DNA of 40,343 bases from a virus. Shown here one piece after another: positions 38,101 to 40,343 of this stretch. A program made the position numbers and the translations under genes. Under the pieces are notes generated by a model. The model was not told where the DNA came from. It ran no database searches and saw only the letters and a list, made by a program, of their open reading frames with translations. Each line of letters begins with the position of its first letter. Within the stretch, counting starts at the first letter, position 1. The DNA is taken from the IMG/VR virus record IMGVR_UViG_3300035138_000069, positions 1 to 40,343 of that record. One strand, given 5' to 3'.

Positions 38101-40343
38101 CTTTTGAAAACTTAGTAGGCAATGTAGTAAAACCGCGTTCACCAACGGCGGCTATATTATTCACTACAGCTTCAAGTACTTCCGGCTGCAAACCGCGCTT
38201 ACCTATACCTACTGAGCTTATCCTTACATCTATAGCTCTCTCTTTAGTTAAAGCACCTCCTATCTCCTTGGTAAATAAATCTTTTATCTGTTTTATAGAT
38301 GATTGCCCTCCAGACAAAGACTCACCAGTAATAGATTTAAATATTTCAGAAGCTCTTTCAAAAACGCGTCTCTGTTCAGCGGCTTCTTCAGGTATTACTA
38401 TAGCGTTTTTAGCATCTTTAAAGATATCCAAAACAAATTTATTACCAGAAGCTATAAGCATCTTTCTTAACAAAGACACATCAAAACCTTCTGACTCTAA
38501 CTGTTTTTGATATTTATCTATAACTTCAGAGAACAATTCACCCGCACTACGTGGCAACATAGCTACACCAAGACCGGCCTGTTTACGTTCTTTTTCTGTT
38601 AAAACCTTAATAGTAGCTTTCGGAAAATCCTGCAAAGTTTTTAATACTGAGTTACTCGCTCCCTCATCAAGTCCGGTAGGAGTAACACTTACACCTTTAG
38701 ACCCATATCTTGACGTGAATTTACGACCAAAAGCATTTAGGAAAACTTCAGTCAATCTAGCCTGCTGAACCTCTACCTCCTCACCTCTAATTACTGTTAT
38801 AACCTTCTTTATTTCATCTATAAATGCTTGATCAGCCCTTCCCTTATAGTGTTCTGGGACGCCAAGCACCTCTTGTATTTGTCTTAAAACATTCTGAATA
38901 TCTTTATCTTTTACAGGGCCAGGCTGCAAATCACTAATTCCAGGAGCCGTAGATAGACCTCCTGACAATCTTCCGGCCGGTGAAGGACGAACTAAGGTTT
39001 TTGTTATGGATGTCAATGCATTAGCCAAATTGCCAGATACTAATATCTGGTCCTCCATAGTGCCAGCTGTATGGCGTAGCTCTGTAAGAACATTGAAACC
39101 ATAACCCTTATTACCAAACCTTCCAGCAGATATTAATTCTGATTCACGAGATGTTCTTAAACTTGGGTATTCTGTACCGTAGCCTTCTAACGTGGTCCCT
39201 TTGAGTTCCTCAGCCAGTCTGTCTAACTCAACCTTTGATGCGGATATAGCATTGGTTATACTAGCGACCTGACGGCCGGCTTGAGTAAACTGAGCACCAA
39301 AAGGCGCTAACTCAGGAATTATATCAGTGTACATTTTGGTGGACACTGCATCTAAAGAATTTAAAAACTTTTTAGTGGCTTCTCCGCCCTCTGGTCTAAA
39401 AAACTGAACTTTGCTAGCAAGAGCCTCAGGAACACCTAAAGTAGATACTGTACGTATACCCTCTTTTGCCAATTTTTTATTAGTAAAGTAAGACTCCCTC
39501 ATCATCTCATTCAGCCTGACATTGAGATCCTTAATAAGCTCTTTTTGCGCTTCCGGACCTAGTTCACTTGGCTTTTCGCCAGCGTAAATATCAGAAGTCC
39601 TAGTAAGTAGGTTCAACATATTTTCCTGTTGAAAACCCCTTCTTGGCCGGCCAGGCTCTATTAGAGGTAATGTTTGTACAACCTGATTTATAGCTGTCTC
39701 ATAGTCTCTAATATATCTATCTAGATTCGGTTTTTGTCCTAAACCCTTTAATGGCTCTACCTTTCCCTCCACGCCTTTTAAAACCTTATGCATGATATCG
39801 TATATATTATGAAATTCTATTTTATCCATAGATTTAACAATATCATAGGCCGACACGCCGGCGGCCTTTATGGCGGATATGAGTTGATCTACATTTTGTC
39901 TAAGTTCTTTATCATTTAAAGCAGAGCCTACGTCAGATAACAAAGCCGTAGCAGCTTTACTTTCCTTGCCACCTAAACCTACATATTTAATTTGTGCTGC
40001 CTTAACTGTCTGACTGATAAGGGTATCGTAATTAGCTGCGCTTACTCTAGCAAAATCTGATAGCATATCCTCCGCCAACTTATTGGCTTTATCTAACTTC
40101 ATTCCAGTTGGCCTTACACCTACTGACTTTATCTGTTTGTCATAATTTTTTTCATATACCAATGCATGTTTTTCGGCCAGTTTTTCATATACTTGTTCAA
40201 AACCGGTTTTAAATGTTCCAAAGCGTTGTAGGGCTCGCTGGCTCCCTCGAGTAGTTTCAAACACAGGCGTACCCACCCTTGTTAGGCGGGCAGCTGGTAA
40301 ACTCACAGTCCTCACCAACTTCTGCTCTTTTAATCTCTTGGTG
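20162..40343 (-). CDS. Giant tape-measure polyprotein with RNA polymerase-like, nuclease and zincin domains (5' end outside window)
   Basis: At least 6,718 residues. The frame stays open through the window edge, and the first in-window starts (TTG at 40318, GTG just after) lack a convincing ribosome binding site, so the true start is probably outside. It ends with TAG at 20162. Visible segments: RNAP beta-like lysine motif (K533/K541); beta-prime-like DFDGD (1582-1586); Gly/Pro linker (about 2317-2377); PD-(D/E)XK nuclease (H2526, D2572, D2587, K2589, Q2634, Y2638); tape-measure core with hydrophobic helix near W3251 and the G-T-A-V-R-F pattern of the TIGR01760/PhageMin_Tail family (about 3235-3600); long charged helices; a Gly-rich segment containing SPGEYVIK, typical of tape-measure C-termini; zincin HEFAH (5925-5929); three 56-residue repeats; terminal coiled coil. 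Known of the family: tape-measure proteins set tail length, sit in the tail tube and are ejected at infection. Inferred: the extra domains are delivered to the host. Tail hub genes follow 9 nt downstream, which fits a tape measure. Confidence 0.93.
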   Translation of the reverse strand, partial: TKRLKEQKLVRTVSLPAARLTRVGTPVFETTRGSQRALQRFGTFKTGFEQVYEKLAEKHALVYEKNYDKQIKSVGVRPTGMKLDKANKLAEDMLSDFARVSAANYDTLISQTVKAAQIKYVGLGGKESKAATALLSDVGSALNDKELRQNVDQLISAIKAAGVSAYDIVKSMDKIEFHNIYDIMHKVLKGVEGKVEPLKGLGQKPNLDRYIRDYETAINQVVQTLPLIEPGRPRRGFQQENMLNLLTRTSDIYAGEKPSELGPEAQKELIKDLNVRLNEMMRESYFTNKKLAKEGIRTVSTLGVPEALASKVQFFRPEGGEATKKFLNSLDAVSTKMYTDIIPELAPFGAQFTQAGRQVASITNAISASKVELDRLAEELKGTTLEGYGTEYPSLRTSRESELISAGRFGNKGYGFNVLTELRHTAGTMEDQILVSGNLANALTSITKTLVRPSPAGRLSGGLSTAPGISDLQPGPVKDKDIQNVLRQIQEVLGVPEHYKGRADQAFIDEIKKVITVIRGEEVEVQQARLTEVFLNAFGRKFTSRYGSKGVSVTPTGLDEGASNSVLKTLQDFPKATIKVLTEKERKQAGLGVAMLPRSAGELFSEVIDKYQKQLESEGFDVSLLRKMLIASGNKFVLDIFKDAKNAIVIPEEAAEQRRVFERASEIFKSITGESLSGGQSSIKQIKDLFTKEIGGALTKERAIDVRISSVGIGKRGLQPEVLEAVVNNIAAVGERGFTTLPTKFSKEQYERLLGKTGKPGELSKVSKGLGFETLGTEAEIRAVANVLGTEKGKDSDMAKVIAKRAEALEAMSNYYTTVVDEFGKKRKSLVGEKFLSIVQETGETEAWSKEDIRRGIKGASIDIPVFSAYSTVFGEQSKLIRELLESVDTNQRKQIEFLKTLQFMADETGTLQARQTGYLDKVDLNAVKYFDESSGILEGLEDALDPRSLKNTVFDVKKFPKPFFLNIPKTSGTAGETEPFYVPGALARGTYAEELVGGERGVENIGRRLQHVVNMAKQATELLDRPATIRGEIEALEAELDKLKAAGDPRAAQVETQLLSRRTAETRMLSGEGQLPDTVRRRVIEEVGDFLKEAQNLRFDKTPQANDRVKEIYSILTNALSRVEAPAEAFRVKRGVNLQPGASEFENVQGFLNRQLGKKEETAAYADAIGKAADLLIGKGPGAQDVYNTIIKGIAELQQGDITNIEQFKKVLLQDFSFRKRVTGDPGNILKLLQEKQRYMQNEMRATENKLYRLAKDVSSGRGLELAARLGIDIDKELQFKYEKVLDNLQKAKIDYFHALADAAVGKKGAIGQAVFSRKYPAVMKKATNAIVDKTGEFEKFKEALNQIKGSLPEDNVSTINDVLADISKIAGEHKKKIAVQKRAGFPVLRQQEIGIPEITAKKLPVEFKKRFEFTKDTVSLVKGKIQDTEGTLYDLLKYIQNLKKMMGGYYDLKDSDNIEKIQSMVEKELEELSPYVEAIRYPFTGISSIVPYKAKLLEGSMGKKAKNSFVVPGAPELDFSRFSKAVKPVEDIISQLSMQREEIFKQADITGTQVDYDKVKDLTSLIEQLAAAVAEVTPKYAAHTAKLDFDGDEIAVHTAKTKEARQEIESHYDSLVKFDKGLQSVYRNFFTSDALKSQQPTGQAILAEMAESFYKKFPKEKGFEFLVRPFLTGQVSLDAAASPEDILKTPTLEYAGRGEQLSILGLGEGIVNTLEDVIHDTIQGPKKEDLISALEPFKELEKGLGDVKKSGMLEKRVSFIEDIYKAIEDLDKDLSTAFVEQIKSAITSRLFESKYRDAVEAQLFKIHTGIETEAMYRLNRLVESNLGYGGGFVKTGKPFRFDAGFSKRNPNLKILGGGQQPIAEDFYAKFNEVFRFALQKGMDVKHAGGRSVSSEIERQLARGAEGVKSLWDSIVNDTDEVFGELKDFSDNIDKVIKLRLGELSTKTIKEELVSLYEARGVDYKPTDIAKADRDEIVGMALEATGLKSFFEEMSIQIRDAAIEGVIKNISTLSPEKRSRIGDPREYAKKLISDEMKKSGINVREHIIAPKLPLYNLRQSSNMREQVGRYMSKYGEPDIPGNIKFLRKGPKETEEILEKYKAAKAVSKNIQDAFNEAVRSEGRGAYSDLVKSTLDNIHNDQLKIEHEFERLKSEGFDINKVDRGLNNLVDRVLEQKDIPGITKEILKKSPDRQAAEIERLSDLVGIPTLTREEKMGVSKNLLQDIRKKAEVLYSEKPDISKEEINKLVEEYTNKVAAKATIVYEMDRIIDVLGTRAKEGITLLSLFPESGTALDVPKLKKSYSFAQQMKDVAQKGQAMREVDRRFYGPTGPGAGFTGPGIPPIGGGMPPTGPLSFTSGVVPVHIHSIAQGIGVFFGSGEAGPASNAPKLNPELQAHQKLKSDVEAYRNLLDQHSEVSIKKSQEELKKLKGKSSGFDPFASKFGTEEFTKVQKKYFPGMDPSNYMQLKSAFFTDLMNVFSASRFKGGGVDVKDLLKGKRYESQVEGIISNILGLDKDQIDESTQAAFDLGTALHAKLQRKIMTEAKTAGKEGQVEVEKFVFLKPKDFVEGIKGPITGFIDVAYKNAQGQIERISDIKTTGETFAKFETLSRAIPKEGIELSELLNKDIPARIKQKLEDYRSQLNVYLAALIKSGQASKDIKATIDFIPSEDIGLGTEPLSISFGFDESRLKQDLGALKTAREIISNYIQDTSKTIEEVPEEHRGLVGKLRRKVGGISPAAGRARNLRSYLLEEELGKVFEKPEFTETEEFATLAKNVFEFTQGKSSVYDKEREKFKKAQAVAETTGQPLKSAPDIPNIDPSRFPKAPHQTVEERTRSKAKVQAFIEPLKEQFKAIESFHRGSVALQTEIGGLDFDKALSGMHADIQEALPKGKKPPTGPEFLQLLETLREGDFIDFKESMDAWKLWRIATGDFLIAQAREAEQVFDIAKSRGVATREFASFQKRVEDVRSYIVKSLGKRSDIYTRDRRFLLPEQAKEAGVFATPRQLFEQAKLPFGEDEFTRGIYRDLLDKLESGTLKAPAEEIRKLVDQLADVDEKAKRVLESATLFERQGKDATEAWDFEKVAKRAQVLREALAQYAKFNLSDEFQTDVEKKFQVRSLLQYLKQIEQTYGKLDMDRLQSGPLGQYETGAVKIPRFLPPKQQEALNRRNIQKFRELMVRPEDQGGAAIGESFSYFSKVVDQAGNIVRNVRVDFKKYGEVLDENKNKVGKFSESHTDLIDKMHMAGGTFRSATRRVIMWGAAATLVYGGVQALKDSIGELAEIELGLAQLRMVMNPLTTDFGSLQKSAVDFAKTYGVAVKSVIAGMKIFAQQGLKQSEVVDRTRVSTLAANVSTLSAAEATEALTAAMKSYGSELGTADMALDAWSETEARHAVTAADMANAIKKSAAAAKNAGFTFNELNGIVAGIGSVTRQTGKEVGTAVRFIARRMFSEKGPNALADIGIPTVTGTGENRRGFDILSDLATKWDELTNAQKLNIAQSLGGTRQYNSLLVAMDNWNEVLDAIEDSTNSKGSAERRNLEVMKTYSKQLEQTKAAATELKMELGKFTFPIFKTGLKSLKLLFEFMSAIPTPVKAAGIALGLFFTYASKGLTIFDTLEGSLSKGISIVRNFINSVRAEFVKSNFEVLGKGFGPQLEGLKTFAKGAPEKLKASGLDDLHSGFGKLIFVIKDVGDAWNKVLATGGMGMKSTGNTISDLGAKFKNTATIIDYLTDLLQASTILTPGIQDDLIAAGTQMVEWVARGSGKATEKFGEYFGKTGEKIAAFLSDADPGLFKSIAPLAATIGASIYAFNSFSGSIDRARKTAQEYAQSVYNSRRVEEDQIKDLTNLTRQYDRLEQKLKKISNVMKTPDLKEKQQESGNYTSPLLALASVQEDAIRLANELAQVNNRVVSGYDEHGNAILRLTGNYKSYIESLQKASSLELAKTDIDVLKKYVESLTDTGLGETVKRTLKTALGEVPGFGGLLKDLVSVSPGKEMEVLTGQLNNLLSTREKYPLTDVFDEDISKLQDALGKVKKVYDETVSDFKKALAGIFKFEGAKNLDRDTIARLLSDPGLKKGFDLLIEVEPKIAEVNRTRFVEKVKPEDLVGSEILKRVFPEKKVFIDYTSELTAAQLESAGIIAREGKKVASGDIVTFFPELAKLYNIAGSQAVVELKKTTDGVYEAFITYINSKTLAIEQRPLDDPNLMKLVDRIFPSGRIQTELENRLDALNTFVSGAAAGLVGIEPKKFKKDFDLGARFYSELPTTTVLQANKGFNIQSGQFGAMPQLQQEWAKMTKDFFIEPMIKYNREIENLSKNTLDGLEDAAQLTRQKADELYDQQAILRNNQVVTQFAAVFADLSKTMEDSSRTLRENLAVEKARQESVRITTGLLKGMPEGFDAIDTGIRRVQDLSVKQIAALSSPGYNKLAGQARNQGVIRSAAISEMEALEKAKAAIETIYKTQAGLGSIVGPESGPKAVEGFINKVVATQDVGMATLSHDINNLDTTSRKGFGDVVDRLETMIANQGDYSGLYENISNLNSIANKGFVNKRESDMFGVKIAQEIHKIAGKRAIAENKGDQQAVGILNSYLDQLSDIMVKTAGVNKGAEYIRRSTFSPAFSSSGRYELSTDEFKQRVFRKIQPNELIERFKVEGSREPRSPSAIENLGFPFITAISKAINGPLKKEFAKSGEYKDLISLQKDANKLREKALLDSKTILKGSVAIATFEAFNKKYSNKTLDKLKEQLKTEEETLASVNKTGKGDTSGLEKSIATYKKAIKDEEASLKFHGLVSTLTKMTGATTALAKAIGVSETNLKRMNVGAVGLYLAMQAASKVTGKDMPDSAKEFGDVLKDAINEFKDSGDISRSTFGKIKDSGKKFQDAYGDRVKEATGQTKEFIDEQIGQRINGLKKLSEAEINARAKALRKDTKSGNFSNAKALIAALTASTFAGTFYEMSGRGTADAELERLASKTSDIYNRIIEKYPEAAETIAKELVMQVKDRAKDIGTNADKDAQNQLLDVTNEYNKAIGFLDESINKTKETIKETSGSFSELADQMYKFELISDLSKSTRDFVRNLSYAAAEFENRRFFSGPAILNKNLSGFPGEVELPIQRRQLSTQQRLFSDLGTEFKGAVAAYSYGLQTINEYTNRLTELHKKRRDFIEDDVKDVDAWEKLDDEIKLTKDSINNTTETLRGFGTALSNVNAYAEAVNKLNDAFNDIAIKQAVETIPGFVRYRENMDKLFGGGHPEAAIGITPEQERLGRSVGVQLKHMQSNRYDLERVQLLERLRTSTGQERRRAAYQLQDLPEARRRQMEEYQQRTETTRLREQLAPYEQALVDIQKLRQTSNLTDEVDKSLKDYQTSIINMLQNASQSLSRKDLANEVIEAARKGLITEDQAKAELTRIVTSGPKQFRGTLVTGTAEIDKKRLEVYEALRGELPTREMIDMKAAVTNPIVKELNYQTQILKTIAEKGLDIDSDALARPIVKPFAETSFEAPRKGFFEKLFGKSSGGRVFGEGGPKEDKVPAMLSPGEYVIKAASAAKLGMNALEYLNKHGQLPEEYAEGGIIETIKNIIKGKPKKLSEKEVAELIKTKSGSGYLTNRSLKRAMLDAADPNNLAEGGIVDKIKSWVKGTPKKLSEKEVAKAIQEKSGTGYMANKSLKKAMLDAAGNYREGGVFETAGDFWHKLIGNMTEKRMGLVDEYSDMLKGKKGNAAGNILGQLGLILGEVGSKSVKGIIDLFGLLESGVESATDAISEKGLDVAVYDFNKKIGSLSRDVSSGKIGEKLYDFVESGGMDKIKETLGQGVKKGTLFTSVSSLATDLATGAGATKYLKYAKLDRFMSEFVGPVSKSGVPKNVNFAIADDLLKNRLFKEYPDIAEKIGKVKYTKKRLLPHEQGEFTASSVDKTRLTETSPYKLFFNKNILKGNPSEVMSVVRHEFAHGIEQYVRDSFLSMLYGTSQGPKDIGAFTKMYNFIESFGKRAPVSRYAARVGVEKPEKFLTENFAEFVRKVQQGAIKGEEAAKFKKLFNPKYFQTGQTFAEGGIVDKIKNWIKGAPKKLSKKEVAELIKKRSGSGYLTDKSLKKAMLDAADPNNLAEGGPVRKFTTVNGEIVEVDEKGNVIKNFSKELDDLSKRPKDSFLMNKAYELGLGETEISPKRVMPQATFAEESMSKTAKRFGEEATKLHRARYKLTDEEISRARDAELNRQQEWFVLKDENVQRMLRDYGTDKVGPYDAAIKMAYGLDKKKFILDRRRGVTTFEDLPGGMVTYRDLREDRFQALKFVSNLSKMAGVDEYKPKVPADFVTTPGEDYDTKKALEQAAINKKALRDRLFNVKPGDKLFREAGSHYGRETELLLPIYHKIKTIIEKDKSTDPKILKQFDQASSLLRKGALNKPADLKLLGDLVRADKEGAFIRSDVEETPNIVGLQKVIDKAKGLQKLNAIKEIISSLDDNPTLAKELIKNLNRKADGGSMPFFQSGGPITKSGPIYAHKGEYVLQKGFAEGGLVDGSVMSASLREGSIKLEDNGLADKIADKIKEAIESSEIKIEDAKVKVDTTDARVPIDIGDYKVPVDTTNAKVGVDVSQASVPVDIGTASSAIGDAIKQALANATVDVNVNQAGAVGATNIDVVSNSVREVQDKLITVRDELDLKIESIKTEMYNSNKSEIATQINNAITRVQQDINEHRTDISLMNGKITRFEQQTDYRLREVDRLAKDAQNLAQRPPTNFRI
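20575..20720 (-). repeat. Short beta-type tandem repeats near the C-terminus of the giant protein
   Basis: Residues about 6533-6581 contain alternating near-copies of V-D-T-T-x-A and V-P-V/I-D-I-G in an evenly spaced hydrophobic pattern. This suggests a small beta-solenoid or trimeric beta-prism. A heptad-like coiled coil of about 100 residues then runs to the stop codon. The structure is inferred from the pattern only. Confidence 0.7.
22070..22237 (-). repeat. 56-residue coding repeat, copy 3
   Basis: Residues 6028-6083 of the giant protein repeat the pattern again (AEGGIVDKIKNW, PKKLSKKEVAELI, SGSGYLT, KKAMLDAADPNN). The copy sits just after the zincin domain, so copies 1/2 and copy 3 bracket the peptidase-like segment. 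Confidence 0.93.
22274..22651 (-). other. Zincin metallopeptidase-like domain in the giant protein
   Basis: Residues about 5890-6015. RHEFAHGIEQ gives H5925, E5926 and H5929, the HExxH zinc and catalytic motif, on a helix preceded by an E-V-M-S-V-V segment as in zincins. About 65 residues later TENFAEFV offers E5994 (or E5991) as the third zinc ligand, the gluzincin arrangement. Zincin domains are known in large virion proteins of crAss-like phages and in polyvalent phage proteins. Possible roles are cleaving this polyprotein, cutting peptidoglycan cross-links during entry, or acting on a host protein; the sequence does not decide between them. Confidence 0.8.
23339..23503 (-). repeat. 55-56-residue coding repeat, copy 2
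   Basis: Residues 5606-5660 of the giant protein follow copy 1 without a gap. The copy keeps AEGGIVDKIK, P-K-K-L-S-E-K-E-V-A, S-G-T-G-Y and K-K-A-M-L-D-A-A, and diverges at its last few residues (G-N-Y-R in place of D-P-N-N-L). Confidence 0.93.
23504..23671 (-). repeat. 56-residue coding repeat, copy 1
   Basis: Residues 5550-5605 of the giant protein begin AEGGI, continue with a K-G-x-P-K-K-L-S segment, then K-S-G-S-G-Y-L-T and a K-R-A-M-L-D-A-A helix. Copy 2 follows directly in tandem and copy 3 lies about 420 residues further on. The DNA of the copies is also visibly similar on the minus strand. Confidence 0.93.
29519..30616 (-). other. Tail tape-measure core domain in the giant protein
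   Basis: Residues about 3235-3600. A helix with M-W-G-A-A-A-T-L-V-Y-G opens the domain, followed by an AEIELGLAQLRMVM-type helix, Ala-rich helices, a K-E-V-G-T-A-V-R-F-I-A-R-R segment, and a hydrophobic stretch with PVKAAGIALGLFF. This order is typical of the TIGR01760/PhageMin_Tail tape-measure family. It is the main reason to call the whole protein a tape measure rather than a head-packaged polymerase. Confidence 0.9.
32339..32821 (-). other. RecB/Cas4-like PD-(D/E)XK nuclease domain in the giant protein
   Basis: Residues about 2500-2660 carry the ordered motifs of the RecB/Cas4-like branch of PD-(D/E)XK nucleases. GTALHAKLQ supplies the G-x-x-x-H histidine (H2526). GFIDVAY supplies the first acidic metal ligand (D2572) in a G-x-x-D context. 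SDIKTT gives the D-x-K pair (D2587, K2589). YRSQLNVYLAAL gives the Q-x-x-x-Y motif (Q2634, Y2638). The spacing H-46-D-15-D-x-K-45-Q is as expected for the family. All catalytic residues are kept, so an active DNase is likely. Target and delivery are inferred. Confidence 0.85.
33188..33370 (-). other. Gly/Pro-rich linker in the giant protein
   Basis: Residues about 2317-2377 are dominated by Gly, Pro and Ser (for example GPGAGFTGPGIPPIGGG), unlike the charged helical sequence on either side. The linker falls between the end of the polymerase-like part and the nuclease-like domain. It therefore marks a plausible domain boundary and a possible processing site. Nothing in the sequence shows a specific protease cleavage motif. 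Confidence 0.7.
35459..35926 (-). other. RNA polymerase beta-prime-like DFDGD active-site segment in the giant protein
   Basis: Residues about 1465-1620. The sequence KLDFDGDEIAVH (DFDGD at 1582-1586) matches the beta-prime signature N-A-D-F-D-G-D-Q-M-A-V-H, whose three aspartates hold the catalytic magnesium. It is followed by a T-K-E-A-x-x-E-I-E helix comparable to the T-L-E-A-Q-x-E-A helix of beta-prime. About 106 residues upstream, R-Y-P (1474-1476) could be the conserved R-x-P that precedes DFDGD by about 35 residues in bacterial beta-prime; here a charged helical insertion would separate them. The beta-like barrel lies about 1,050 residues N-terminal, the order seen in single-chain two-barrel polymerases such as crAss-like phage phi14:2 gp66, YonO and QDE-1. 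Confidence 0.82.
38459..38806 (-). other. RNA polymerase beta-subunit-like double-psi barrel segment in the giant protein
   Basis: Residues about 505-620. The stretch GRKFTSRYGSKG (531-542) matches the universal catalytic lysine motif of multisubunit RNA polymerase second-largest subunits, G-D-K-x-A-x-R-H-G-x-K-G; yeast Rpb2 has GDKFASRHGQKG. Both active-site lysines are present (K533, K541) with the canonical spacing of eight. About 49 residues later a P-R-S-A-G-E-L-F-S-E segment (R590) resembles the downstream P-S-R-M-x-I-G-Q-L-x-E motif of beta subunits, with a somewhat longer spacer. A weakly hydrophobic strand precedes the motif, as in the barrel. The motif similarity is read directly; the fold is inferred. 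Confidence 0.78.

Overview
The window is a stretch of a tailed double-stranded DNA phage (Caudoviricetes), probably a large one, and covers its tail and virion-appendage module. All 25 genes lie on the minus strand, packed head to tail with gaps of 0-95 nt and several start/stop overlaps, most with a clear AGGAGG-type ribosome binding site. TAA, TAG and TGA all end genes, so the code looks standard. The DNA is low in G+C. I see no tRNA, rRNA, CRISPR array, integrase or lysis gene. The host cannot be named from the sequence; the strong Shine-Dalgarno sites only say it is a bacterium that uses them.

The right half (20162-40343) is one enormous gene, open at the window edge, encoding a tape-measure-type protein of more than 6,700 residues. 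It reads as a multi-enzyme virion polyprotein. Reading from the N-terminal side, it carries: (1) an RNA polymerase beta-like active-site segment (G-x-K-F-x-S-R-x-G-x-K-G, K533/K541); (2) an RNA polymerase beta-prime-like segment with the metal-binding signature DFDGD (1582-1586); (3) a Gly/Pro-rich linker; (4) a RecB/Cas4-like PD-(D/E)XK nuclease domain (about 2500-2660); (5) a classical tape-measure core (about 3235-3600) and long helical regions; (6) a zincin HExxH metallopeptidase-like domain (H5925, E5926, H5929, E5994) flanked by three 56-residue repeats; (7) a beta-repeat and coiled-coil C-terminus. An RNA polymerase of the single-chain, two-barrel type carried inside a tape-measure protein would be delivered down the tail with the DNA. 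This is the most exciting content of the window.

Next, in transcription order, come a tail hub apparently split into two polypeptides (18089-20152 and 17462-18079), small baseplate or tail-tip proteins (14553-17447), and beta-rich structural proteins (12535-14550). A two-subunit thiamine-diphosphate-dependent decarboxylase of the phosphonopyruvate/sulfopyruvate decarboxylase type follows (11423-12525), translationally coupled to its neighbours. Two related large appendage proteins with Ig-like domains (7050-11423), a free-standing HNH homing endonuclease (6331-7038) and a series of beta-rich appendage proteins (1-6331) complete the window.

The layout (tape measure, hub, baseplate, fibres) suggests one late transcript. 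The decarboxylase is an enzymatic guest whose purpose may be to modify a surface glycan, the virion or a host metabolite. The HNH gene is a selfish insertion. Residue numbers for the giant protein are counted from the in-frame TTG at 40318; the true start lies at or beyond the window edge.
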